Below are positions 9,101 through 17,224 of a stretch of DNA of 64,000 nt, piece after piece. The position numbers and the translations under genes were made by a program. The notes beneath the pieces are model-generated. The model was not told the DNA's origin. It made no database searches and worked only from the letters and a program-made list of their open reading frames with translations. Numbering within the stretch: position 1 is the stretch's first letter; each line of letters opens with the position of its first letter. This stretch comes from Polyangium sp. y55x31. Lineage in GTDB: Bacteria; Myxococcota_A; Polyangia; Polyangiales; Polyangiaceae. The stretch covers positions 62,001-126,000 of the forward strand of contig NZ_JARZHG010000003.1 in NCBI RefSeq assembly GCF_029946505.1. Direction: 5' to 3'.

Positions 9101-12100
9101 GCCTGCGCTCGTGCGCGAAGAAAGCTCGCCAATCGATCTCCACCCCGAGCGCCCATGCCTTTCCGACCCCAGCGAGCAGGGCGGCGTGCGAGGAATCGTC
9201 TCGCTTGCGATACCCTGGCATGTTGCCCACGACGTCGCAGGACGCAGTCGCATGAAGCGATTGTGCCTTGAGGAACGACCCGAGCGTGTTCCCAGGCCCG
9301 AGCTCGAGACAAACCGGCGCCCCGAGCTCGAGAAGCGTTCCCAGCCCGTCCCCCAGGCGGACGGCGCTGCAGAGGTGGTCCGCCCAATACTCCGGATCCG
9401 TCGCCTGCTCCGGGGTCAGATACGCACCGGTCACGTTGGACACGATGGGTAGGGTGGGCGGGTGGAGCTCGATCTGCGCGACGCGCTGCCGGAACTCTTC
9501 ACGAATGGCGAACATCAGCGGTGAATGGGACGCGCGGGAGACGCGCACGGTGCTCGTCTCGATCGCAGCCCCCGTGAGGCGCGCACGTACAACTTCGATT
9601 TCGTCGACGGGCCCCGAGAGGACCACGCACCCGGGCGCATGGGTCGCGATCACCACGTCGCCATGAAGGAAAGGCAAAGCCGTCCGCTCGTCGGCGAAAA
9701 CCGAAAGCATGCCGCCCGGTGGCGTCGCGTCCATGAGGCGGCCTCGCAGGGCCACGAGCACGAGCGCATCCCGGAGGGAGAGCACGCCCGCGATGCATGC
9801 CGCGACGTACTCACCGAGGCTATGTCCCAGCATCGCAGCGGGCTTCACGCCCCAAGCGAGGTATTGCCGGGCAAGGGCATACTCCACGACGAACAGGAGC
9901 GGCTGAGCCCATTGCATTTCATCGAGCTTGCGCTCGCCATCCGGGAGGAGGCCGAATAGCAGCGGCGCGAGATCGAGCCCGGAGACCTCGCGCAGGAGAG
10001 CGACGCACCGGTCGACTTCTTCGCGGTAGACCGGCTCGGCGTCGTACACCTCGGCCCCCATCTTCAGGTACTGCACCCCGTGTCCAGGGAACAGGAACAC
10101 CACGGGACGCGCGGTCGACGCGACGGCGGACGGCACCTCGCTCGCATCCAGCGCCCAGGGCAGGTCCCCCGCGTTCCGGCCGACGATCGCCATCCTGTGC
10201 CGACCTTGTGCTCGTCCAAGGGCGAGGGTGTACGCGGCGTCGGCGACGTCGACGGATGGATCGCTCGCGAGGTGAGCGCGTAGTCTGCGCACGCTCTCGG
10301 CGAGCGCCGAGGGGGTACGCGCGGCGAGGCAGAGGAGTTGGAATGGCCGCTGGCTGGGCGAAGTAGCCGCCTGCGGCGCCTCTTCGAGGACCACGTGCAC
10401 GTTCGTGCCACCGATGCCCATGGCGCTCACCCCGGCTCTCCGCGGGGCCGTTTCACGCGGCCAAGGCAGAGGGGCGTCGTTCACGAAAAACGGCGTCGTC
10501 GGGAGCTCCAGCAGCGCGTTCGGGGTGCGGAAGCTCGGGTTCGGCGGGATGACTCCGTGACGGAGCGCGAGCGCTGCCTTGACGAGCCCGGCGGCCCCGG
10601 CCGCAGCGTCGAGGTGCCCCAGGTTCGCCTTCAGCGAGCCCAGCGCGCAGAAGCCTCGTTGCTCGGTCCATCGCCGGAACGCCCGCGAGAGCGCGCGGAC
10701 CTCGGTCGGATCCCCGAGGCGCGTGCCGGTTCCGTGCGCCTCCACGAAGCGAATCGAGCCTGGATCCACGCCGGCGCGTTCGTACGCCTCCCCGATCGCC
10801 GCGGCGAGGCCGTCCTCGCTCGGCGCGGTGAAGCCCACCTTGCCGGCACCGTCGTTGTTCATCGCCGAGCCGAGCAGAACCGCGTGGATCGTATCGCCAT
10901 CCGAGAGGGCATCCGAAAGCCGCTTGAGGACGACCAGCGCCGCGCCGCTCGACTTGACCGTGCCGCTCGCGTCTGCATCGAAGGGTCGGCAAACGCCGTC
11001 GGGCGCGTAGATGCCTCCCTCCGCGTGGAGATATCCACGCTCGGCCGCTCCGAGCGACGCGAGGGAGACACCGCCGGCGATGGCCATGTCGCATTCGCCT
11101 GCAATCAGGCTTTGGCGAGCCATGTGGACGGCCGAGAGCGACGTCGAGCACGCCGTCTGAACGGTGACCGCCGGGCCGCGAAGCCCGAGCTTGAAGGCCA
11201 CCCGCGTCGCGAGGAAATCTTGGGCGTTCAGCGTGAGGGCTCGGTAACCCTCCAGATCACTCCCGCCGGCGCGAAGCTTATCCATCACCGGCCCGAGCCA
11301 GTGGCGCGGCACGCCCGTGCCGCCGAAGACCCCGATTTTGCCCGGGAAGCGCGCCGGATCGTACCCCGCATTCTCGAGCGCCTCGTATGCGCATTCCAGG
11401 AACACGCGTTGCTGCGGGTCCATGAGGGCCGCGTCGGCATCGCTGTAGCCGAAGAAGCCGGCGTCGAAACGCGCGGAGTCATCGAGCACCCCTTCCGCGG
11501 CGACGAACTCGGGGCGATGCACGCGCTGCGGATCCGCGCCCTCCAGGACCAACGCGTCGCGATCCAGAGCGCGGATCGTCACGCGGCCCGCCCGCACGAC
11601 CTCCCACAACTCGTTTGCATTGCGGATGTCTGGAGCGCGAATTGCAATGCCCACGATCGCGAGCGCGTCCGGGCGAACTGCGAGGTGATCCCGCGCCTTC
11701 TCAGGACTTCGTTGCACGAGAGCCAGCGCGCCATCGCTGCTGGACATCTTCGCGAGGTGCGCTGCGAGCTGCCGGATGGTGGGCAATTTGAGGAGCGTCA
11801 CGACGTCGACGTCCGTGCCGAGCTGCGCGGACAGCTTCGCCTGCACGCGCGAGAGCGCGAGCGAATGGCCGCCCACCTCGAAGAAAGGCTCGTCGACCCC
11901 GACGTCGCCTTCGAGGCCGAGGACCTCGCGCCAGATGGCCGCCACCGTTCGTTCGAGGGACGTGCTCGCCGATGCAGAAACTCGCTCGGGCGACGGCGGG
12001 GCAGGGAGCGCCGAGCGGTCGATCTTGCCATTCGGGCCGACCGGCATGCGGTCGATCCTCAGGATGGCGGACGGCACCATGTGCTCGGGCAGGCACTCGC

Positions 12101-15100
12101 GCAGCAGCCTCTTCAACACATGCGGGAGGTCTCCGGGCGCGTCCGAGCGGGGCACGACGTATGCGACGAGGCGTTTTTCCCCGCCGATCATCTCGACGAG
12201 CTTGGCTGCAGATACCTGCACGGCGGGGTGACGATCGAGCTCTGCCTCGATCTCCCCGGGCTCGATGCGGAATCCGCGCAGCTTGAGCTGCTCGTCCATA
12301 CGGCCGAGGAACTCGAGATTGCCATCGTTCCGAAAACGCACTCGATCGCCCGTGCGATAAAGCCGACCGCTACCAAAGGGGTTCGGCACGAACCGCTCGG
12401 CCGAAATCTCGGGGCGATCGAGGTAGCCGCGCGTGACCCCCACGCCCCCGATGAAAAGCTCGCCGGGGACGCCGCGCGGGAGGAGCCGCATCTGCGCATC
12501 GAGCACGTAGCACCGCGCGTTCGGTACGGGGCGACCGATGGGCGGGCGCTCGCCGTCCGGCGTGCATCTGGCCAGGGTCGCGCAGATCGTCGCCTCCGTC
12601 GGCCCGTACGCATTGAAGAACCGGCGCCCCGGGGCCCAGCGTGCGACGAGCTGCGCCGTGCAAGGCTCGCCGCCGGCGATGAGCGTCTGCAGCGGCAGAG
12701 AGGCCTCCGCGCCGTCGCCTCCGGCATCGAGCGCCGCGATTGCCGAGGGGCAGAGGAGCGCCACCGTGACGCGCCGGTCCCGCAGGAGCTTGCGCAACGA
12801 GGGCCCTGGCAGGAGCGCGCTCGGCGGCGCGAGCACGAGCGCCGCCCCCGCCGGCAGCGCCATGATGATCTCCATGACCGACGCGTCGAAGCTTGGCGAG
12901 GCAAACTGGAGCACGCGGCTGGTCGGGCCGATTTCGAAGGACGTTATCAGGGCCGGCGCCAGGCTGCACAGGCCTCGATGGGGCACCAGGACGCCCTTGG
13001 GGCGGCCCGTGGACCCCGAGGTGTAGATGATGTACGCCAGATTGTCGGGACCAACATCCGTGACAGGGCGGTCCTTGGGCTCTGCTTCGATTGCCGCAAT
13101 TTCCTCGTCGAGCAGGACGACGCGCATGCGCGGATCGGGCAACGTACCCAGCGAGCGACGATCCGTGAGGAGGACGGCGGCGCCCGCGTCTTCGAGAATG
13201 AAGGAGAGGCGCGCCCGCGGGTAAGCAGGATCGAGGGGGACGAACGCCCCCCCGGCCTTCAGGACGCCGAGGAGGCTGATGAGCGCCTCGAAAGATCGCT
13301 CGAGGCAAATGCCGACCCGGACCTCCGGACCGACGCCGAGAGAGCGCAGGTAATGCGCGAGCTGGTTCGCGCGGGAATCGAGTTCGAGGTAGGAGAGCGT
13401 CTCGCCTTCGAAGATGGCTGCAGGCGCTTCGGGGCGCGTTCGTACTTGAAGCTCGATGAGCTCGTGGAGGCAAGCGTCCTCGGGATAGGGGGCGTCAGAG
13501 CCGGCGAGATGCAGGATCTCATCGGCCTCCGCCGGCGTGAGGAGCGGCAGGGCGGAGAGTGGCAGTTCGAGATCACGCACGACCGCTTCGAGCAGGGAAC
13601 GGAAATGCTCCGCCATGCGGGCGATCGTCGCGGCATCGAATAGATCGGCGGCGTACTCGATGAACCCAGCGATTTCCTCGCCGCGCTCTTCCAGATCGAA
13701 CGTGAGATCGAACTTGGCGGTCCCCGTACCGATTTCCGAAACGCGCACGGATAGCTCCGGGAGATCCAGCGGCGCGTGCGGCGCAACGGGCGCGTCATTG
13801 TAGCTGAACACGACCTGGAACAGCGGCGTTTGATGCTGCGCGCGAGCGGGGCGGAGCTCCTGCACGAGCCGTTCGAACGGGACGTCCTGGTGACGATAAG
13901 CCTCCGAGGTCACCTCGCGGACGCGCTCGAGCAACGTTCGGAAGGTAGGATCGCCGGACAGATCGCCCCTCACCACGAGCGGGTTGATGAAGCACCCGAA
14001 GACCCCGTTGGTCTCGGCCCTCGATCGTCCTGCCGTGACGATGCCGACCGGCACGTCCTGCTGCCCGGTATAACGATGGAGCAGGGTGAGGAACGTCGAC
14101 AGCAGGGTGGTGAACAACGTCACGCGCTCTCCACGGGCGAGCGCCCGGAGCCCATGCACGAGCTCGACGGGCAGCTCCACGGTGTGCCTCGCGCCCCGGC
14201 GCGTCTTCGCCGGGCCCGGACGATCCGTCGGCAAATCGAGCACCGGCAGCCCCGCGAGTTTGCCCTTCCAATACGTGATCGAGGGCCGCAGGACATTCTC
14301 GCTCAGCCAGCCGCGTTGCCAGATGGCGAAGTCCGCATACTGGACGGGCAGGTCCGGGAGGCGCGGCGCCTTCCCGGTGGAGAATGCCTCGTAGTGCCGC
14401 AGCAGGTCGGGCACCAGCGCCGTGACGAGCGACGTCCGGTCGTAGACGATATGGTGCACCACGAAAAAGAGGCGGTGCTCCGTGGGGCCGAGCTTCACGA
14501 GCAGCGCCCGCGCGACGGGCCCACGAGCGAGGTCGAACGGCTCACGGGCATGCTCTTGCCCGAGCATGTGGGCTGCGGCGTCCCTTTCCTCGGCTGCGCG
14601 CATGGTGAGATCGACCGTGAAGAGAGGGATCGAACCCGTCGAATGGACGATCTGCACGGGTTGACCGTCGCGCGTCCCGAAGGTGGTACGCAGGGCCTCG
14701 TGGCGCGCGGCGAACGCTCGTAGGCTCTGGTCGAGGGCCACGACGTCGAGCCGCCCCCGCAAGTCGAAAGCAGCGATCTCGTTGTAGATGGCGCTCGCGG
14801 GGTCGACCTGAGCGATGAACCAGAGTCGTTGCTGCGCAAACGACATCGGGACAGCGGGCAGGCGTGGAGCGCGCACGAGCGGCGGGGCCGGGGGCACCGC
14901 GGCCGTGTGGATGGAGGCATCGATCCGGTCGGCCAGCCGCGCGATCGTGGGCGCCTCGAAGACGGCGGAGAGCGGGAGATCGACGCCCAGTCGCGCATAG
15001 ACGAGGGAAAGGAGCCGTGCCGCGAGCAGAGAATGCCCGCCCAGCGCGAAGAAGTCATCGTGGATCCCCACGCTGTCGAGCCCGAAGACGTTCCCCCAAA

Positions 15101-16820
15101 GCTCCGCGATCACCGCCTCGGTCGGGGTCCGCGGAAGCATGCGGGGCGCGTCGGAAAATGCGGGAGCTGGCAGCGCCTGCCGATCGATCTTTCCGCTCGG
15201 CGTGAGGGGAAGCGCGTCGAGAACAACGAATACCGAGGGGAGCATGTATGCGGGTAGCTTTTGGCGTAGCCACTCGGCGAGCTCACTTTGTGGTGGATGC
15301 TCTGCCCCGGCCGCGACGTACGCAATGAGGCCTTCCTCACCGTGCAGCTCACGCAGCACGACCGCCGCTTCACGGACGGCAGGGTGCTCCCGCAAGACCC
15401 CCTCGATTTCGCCAAGATCGACCCGCGCACCCCGAATTTTCACCTGATGGGCGAGCCGCCCGAGATACTCGAGGTTGCCATCATGCCGCCAGCGCGCGCG
15501 GTCCGAGGTGCGGTAAAGGAGGCTTCCGGGCGGCCCGAATGGGTTTTGCACGAAACGTTCTGCGGTGAGGTCGGGGCGATGCAGGTAGCCGCGGGAGAGC
15601 CCGGCCCCTCCAATGTAGAGCTCGCCCGCCATGCCGATCGCGACCGGTTGCATGGACGCATCCAGCACGTAGACTTGCGTGTTGGCGATGGGACGACCGA
15701 TCGGTACCGGGCCGGAGTGCTTCTCCGGGACCTCGAAAAACGTCGAGTCCGCTGCGGCCTCGGACGAGCCGTAAAGGTTCACGAGCCTCCTTCCCGGCAA
15801 CCGCTCGTGAAATCGGGCGACCAGGTCCGGCGTCAGCGCCTCTCCGCTGACGAACCACCGCTGGAGCCGGGGGAGGCGCGCAGCGAGATCCGGTTCGACA
15901 TCGAGCAACGCCCGGAGCAGGGAGGGCACGAGCACGATACGCGTCACGCCCTCCGTAGCGAGCACTTCGAGCAGGCGGCGCGGATCCCTCGCGGACGCGT
16001 CGGGAACGATCACGCTGGGGACGCCCTGGAGCAGGGGTGCCAGGATTTCGCCAATGGAGTCCACGAAGCCGATGGAGGTCTTCTGGCAAGCGACCTCGCC
16101 AGGCGCGAACGGCCAGCTTGCCCATCCCCACGAGAGTCGATTGACGAATGCCCGGTGGGATCCGAGGACACCCTTGGGCTTTCCGGTCGAGCCAGACGTA
16201 TAAATGACGTAAGCTGCGTCCTCCGGCCCCGTACGATCCGCCCTGACGAAGGTGGTAGGAGCGTCGAGATCGCTCGGCGTCTCGTGCTCGTCGAGGCGCA
16301 GCACGGTGGCCTGCCCCCGAATTTCCGGATACGGACCATGCACGATGATCACGGGCGCGCGCGAATCCGCGACCATGAAGGCGAGGCGCTCCTCCGGGTA
16401 GCTGGGATCCATGGGCATGTACGCCCCGCCAGCCTTGAGGATACCGAGCAACGCGACCGCCAGGCTGACGGAGCGCTGCATACATACGCCCACGGGGACA
16501 TCCGGACCGACCCCGAGCGAAACGAGCCGCTGCGCCAGCCCATTGGCCCGGTGATTGAGCTCCTGGAACGTGAGCCGCTCGTGTTCATCGGATACCGCGA
16601 GCGCCCCTGGGGTCTTGTCCGCGCAGGCCTCGAACAATTCGTGGAGGCAGCGATCGTCGGGATAAGTCGCGGTCGTGTCGTTCCACGTGACCAACACTTT
16701 GTGACGTTCGGCGGCGCCGAAAGGTACGACCGAAGGAGGAACGGTTTCACCGACGTGCTCTCGCGCGTCCTGTCGAGCTTCGACGTGATGAGGCAAATGA
16801 TTCGGCGCCATGCGCGGCAT
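6117..16820 (-). CDS. Hybrid NRPS-PKS, A-T-C-A-T-KS-AT-MT-ACP-TE-NTF2
   Basis: This single protein of about 3,567 residues carries a short assembly line. The order is: A1 ([11 protein letters not shown] near 207), carrier (LGGHSLL near 593), condensation (HHIVYDR near 788, with the usual final Gly replaced by Arg), A2 (near 1271), carrier (VGGHSL near 1650), ketosynthase (TACSTS near 1890, EAHGTGT, NLGHLDAAAG), acyltransferase (GHSLGE near 2331), methyltransferase (LEVGAGHGS near 2796), carrier (LGGDSLL near 3051) and thioesterase (GWSFGG near 3237, GDHFSML near 3380). The last 160 residues look like an NTF2/SnoaL-like fold. No reducing domain is present. A1 has FVDS instead of FDxS, and its pocket reads VDGVFSLADK; A2 reads DAMLIGAICK. 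The start is uncertain. I chose ATG 16820 because a GGGGGA stretch precedes it; TTG 16874 and ATG 16847 are alternatives. The product is probably beta-amino acyl, a hydrophobic residue and one extender unit, with methylation. Confidence 0.93.
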   Translation of the reverse strand: MPRMAPNHLPHHVEARQDAREHVGETVPPSVVPFGAAERHKVLVTWNDTTATYPDDRCLHELFEACADKTPGALAVSDEHERLTFQELNHRANGLAQRLVSLGVGPDVPVGVCMQRSVSLAVALLGILKAGGAYMPMDPSYPEERLAFMVADSRAPVIIVHGPYPEIRGQATVLRLDEHETPSDLDAPTTFVRADRTGPEDAAYVIYTSGSTGKPKGVLGSHRAFVNRLSWGWASWPFAPGEVACQKTSIGFVDSIGEILAPLLQGVPSVIVPDASARDPRRLLEVLATEGVTRIVLVPSLLRALLDVEPDLAARLPRLQRWFVSGEALTPDLVARFHERLPGRRLVNLYGSSEAAADSTFFEVPEKHSGPVPIGRPIANTQVYVLDASMQPVAIGMAGELYIGGAGLSRGYLHRPDLTAERFVQNPFGPPGSLLYRTSDRARWRHDGNLEYLGRLAHQVKIRGARVDLGEIEGVLREHPAVREAAVVLRELHGEEGLIAYVAAGAEHPPQSELAEWLRQKLPAYMLPSVFVVLDALPLTPSGKIDRQALPAPAFSDAPRMLPRTPTEAVIAELWGNVFGLDSVGIHDDFFALGGHSLLAARLLSLVYARLGVDLPLSAVFEAPTIARLADRIDASIHTAAVPPAPPLVRAPRLPAVPMSFAQQRLWFIAQVDPASAIYNEIAAFDLRGRLDVVALDQSLRAFAARHEALRTTFGTRDGQPVQIVHSTGSIPLFTVDLTMRAAEERDAAAHMLGQEHAREPFDLARGPVARALLVKLGPTEHRLFFVVHHIVYDRTSLVTALVPDLLRHYEAFSTGKAPRLPDLPVQYADFAIWQRGWLSENVLRPSITYWKGKLAGLPVLDLPTDRPGPAKTRRGARHTVELPVELVHGLRALARGERVTLFTTLLSTFLTLLHRYTGQQDVPVGIVTAGRSRAETNGVFGCFINPLVVRGDLSGDPTFRTLLERVREVTSEAYRHQDVPFERLVQELRPARAQHQTPLFQVVFSYNDAPVAPHAPLDLPELSVRVSEIGTGTAKFDLTFDLEERGEEIAGFIEYAADLFDAATIARMAEHFRSLLEAVVRDLELPLSALPLLTPAEADEILHLAGSDAPYPEDACLHELIELQVRTRPEAPAAIFEGETLSYLELDSRANQLAHYLRSLGVGPEVRVGICLERSFEALISLLGVLKAGGAFVPLDPAYPRARLSFILEDAGAAVLLTDRRSLGTLPDPRMRVVLLDEEIAAIEAEPKDRPVTDVGPDNLAYIIYTSGSTGRPKGVLVPHRGLCSLAPALITSFEIGPTSRVLQFASPSFDASVMEIIMALPAGAALVLAPPSALLPGPSLRKLLRDRRVTVALLCPSAIAALDAGGDGAEASLPLQTLIAGGEPCTAQLVARWAPGRRFFNAYGPTEATICATLARCTPDGERPPIGRPVPNARCYVLDAQMRLLPRGVPGELFIGGVGVTRGYLDRPEISAERFVPNPFGSGRLYRTGDRVRFRNDGNLEFLGRMDEQLKLRGFRIEPGEIEAELDRHPAVQVSAAKLVEMIGGEKRLVAYVVPRSDAPGDLPHVLKRLLRECLPEHMVPSAILRIDRMPVGPNGKIDRSALPAPPSPERVSASASTSLERTVAAIWREVLGLEGDVGVDEPFFEVGGHSLALSRVQAKLSAQLGTDVDVVTLLKLPTIRQLAAHLAKMSSSDGALALVQRSPEKARDHLAVRPDALAIVGIAIRAPDIRNANELWEVVRAGRVTIRALDRDALVLEGADPQRVHRPEFVAAEGVLDDSARFDAGFFGYSDADAALMDPQQRVFLECAYEALENAGYDPARFPGKIGVFGGTGVPRHWLGPVMDKLRAGGSDLEGYRALTLNAQDFLATRVAFKLGLRGPAVTVQTACSTSLSAVHMARQSLIAGECDMAIAGGVSLASLGAAERGYLHAEGGIYAPDGVCRPFDADASGTVKSSGAALVVLKRLSDALSDGDTIHAVLLGSAMNNDGAGKVGFTAPSEDGLAAAIGEAYERAGVDPGSIRFVEAHGTGTRLGDPTEVRALSRAFRRWTEQRGFCALGSLKANLGHLDAAAGAAGLVKAALALRHGVIPPNPSFRTPNALLELPTTPFFVNDAPLPWPRETAPRRAGVSAMGIGGTNVHVVLEEAPQAATSPSQRPFQLLCLAARTPSALAESVRRLRAHLASDPSVDVADAAYTLALGRAQGRHRMAIVGRNAGDLPWALDASEVPSAVASTARPVVFLFPGHGVQYLKMGAEVYDAEPVYREEVDRCVALLREVSGLDLAPLLFGLLPDGERKLDEMQWAQPLLFVVEYALARQYLAWGVKPAAMLGHSLGEYVAACIAGVLSLRDALVLVALRGRLMDATPPGGMLSVFADERTALPFLHGDVVIATHAPGCVVLSGPVDEIEVVRARLTGAAIETSTVRVSRASHSPLMFAIREEFRQRVAQIELHPPTLPIVSNVTGAYLTPEQATDPEYWADHLCSAVRLGDGLGTLLELGAPVCLELGPGNTLGSFLKAQSLHATASCDVVGNMPGYRKRDDSSHAALLAGVGKAWALGVEIDWRAFFAHERRRRIPLPTYPFEGRVYSLSPKPKPEPKPEPVRTRASLDDRADALAQEFGVRGIDGQPGLRARLEAFCASLVLDFFGRRLGAELGRGRSLSVLQKDAGILPKFAPMLARLTQILIRAGLARRTPEGDLVLSAAQAGRAAERSAEMRRDFPGFAGLFRFIEHCVNHYDDALTGAVEPVGILYPDGTDAFHRACMQDTQRYLYEDVYLSLAREAVVDIVARRRGRKTRMLEVGAGHGSLSWPLMELLRGADVEYHFSDVGRSFLQRAEAEAARRGIDWMKAIRFDLNRSPEEQGIHERYDVILGFNSVHVALDLPAALGRLRDRLNPGGSLVLVEATRTETWDFLTWGLAPGFWEIDKARGHGLSMDLDHWLNMLRQAGFAQMTAVPTIAERRNMQDHGLLIAEREQGVERPAHETTRRAATSNVVQGGAVAAFAPGEMMFESSNALASDATEQIVRDMWKRMLGVENPRPGESFFDLGGDSLLAVQLLAELHMKTGQRIKNAAFATNPTLGGLVALVRAAGRTAPAQDGRGTTVTNAPAAARTPAVAAAPSPVVAAAPSPAPAASSARAGVAAAVESKREGDCLVPLRSTGAKRPIFFVHPIGGGALCYAPLAAAMASDRPFYGLQSPMLEDQGARAGSVEDMAVTYVDAIQRVQPRGPYLLGGWSFGGLVAAEMARVLRSRGETVAQLVLIDVYASVSDGVGLLRRLDPRLPALSMLPAIFAEAEGAGGKARAQRDGVERLSAALGIASRHLGVYDHHLALWSRHRPSEQDVPATHFRASEKSRLLSVLRPSSGKDLPIRGMDVVQVPGDHFSMLAGENVKNLAGRIEALLEATESRKKTGGGAEDVSSPVDAISLKEAEDSVRAYMRRFVSLTYVGGQIVVDEMLTQSDTTVVFDVSNPAYVGAKVYGEHLERQFHVLQDLRKRMYDDRVVVFAGGRAACAMATFDSEFTHAKTGRRIFLRQVRMSWFLERSGDSWRAVHVHCSLPVGEPLYEME

Positions 16821-17224
16821 CTCAATCCCCCGATCATCAACAGCCATGGATTGAGGCGCACACCAGTGGAGCAACCGGTGTGGCCCTGCGACGGGGCCTC
16901 GGCGACAAATCGCGCTGCCCCTGGGAATAGACGCAAGAGGGAAGCGGGGCTTGGAGTCGAACGAGACGCGCCCGGGGATGGTAAATTGAACCCCAACATG
17001 ACGGTGGCATGGTTTCTATCGTTTGCAAGGCGGATGAGCGCCTGCGTTCCGTCGGATACCTGCTTTTGACAGTCGACGCCGTGGGGCACCAGGTATCTCG
17101 GGGCTACCAATCCGATCAGACGCACGTGATCGCGTCTTCGGCGGCCGACAGGAGGACGTGGCCGCATGCTCAGGGTTCGGGATGGCGAGGGCCGCCGGAG
17201 GACGGGAAGGCGGAGGCGGGCGCC
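16821..17224. other. Upstream region of the NRPS-PKS gene
   Basis: This 404-base gap lies between the MYXO-CTERM gene (upstream) and the synthase (downstream), both on the minus strand. I see no gene. It contains an imperfect dyad close to the synthase start and a GAGGCG/CGCCTC inverted repeat at the left gene's stop, which is too tight to be a good terminator. Confidence 0.5.
16860..16881 (-). promoter_or_regulatory. Imperfect dyad upstream of the NRPS-PKS start
   Basis: ACACCAGT (16860-16867) and ACCGGTGT (16874-16881) form an inverted repeat with one mismatch and a six-base spacer. It lies 40-61 bases upstream of the preferred synthase start and could be an operator. It overlaps the alternative TTG start, which makes that start less attractive. 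Confidence 0.3.

Noticed and set aside
15700-16700. Treating the FVDS motif of the first A domain as a sequencing error
   Set aside because: The remaining pocket positions fit the recalled beta-alanine code, which normally has Val-Asp at this place, so the motif is coherent.
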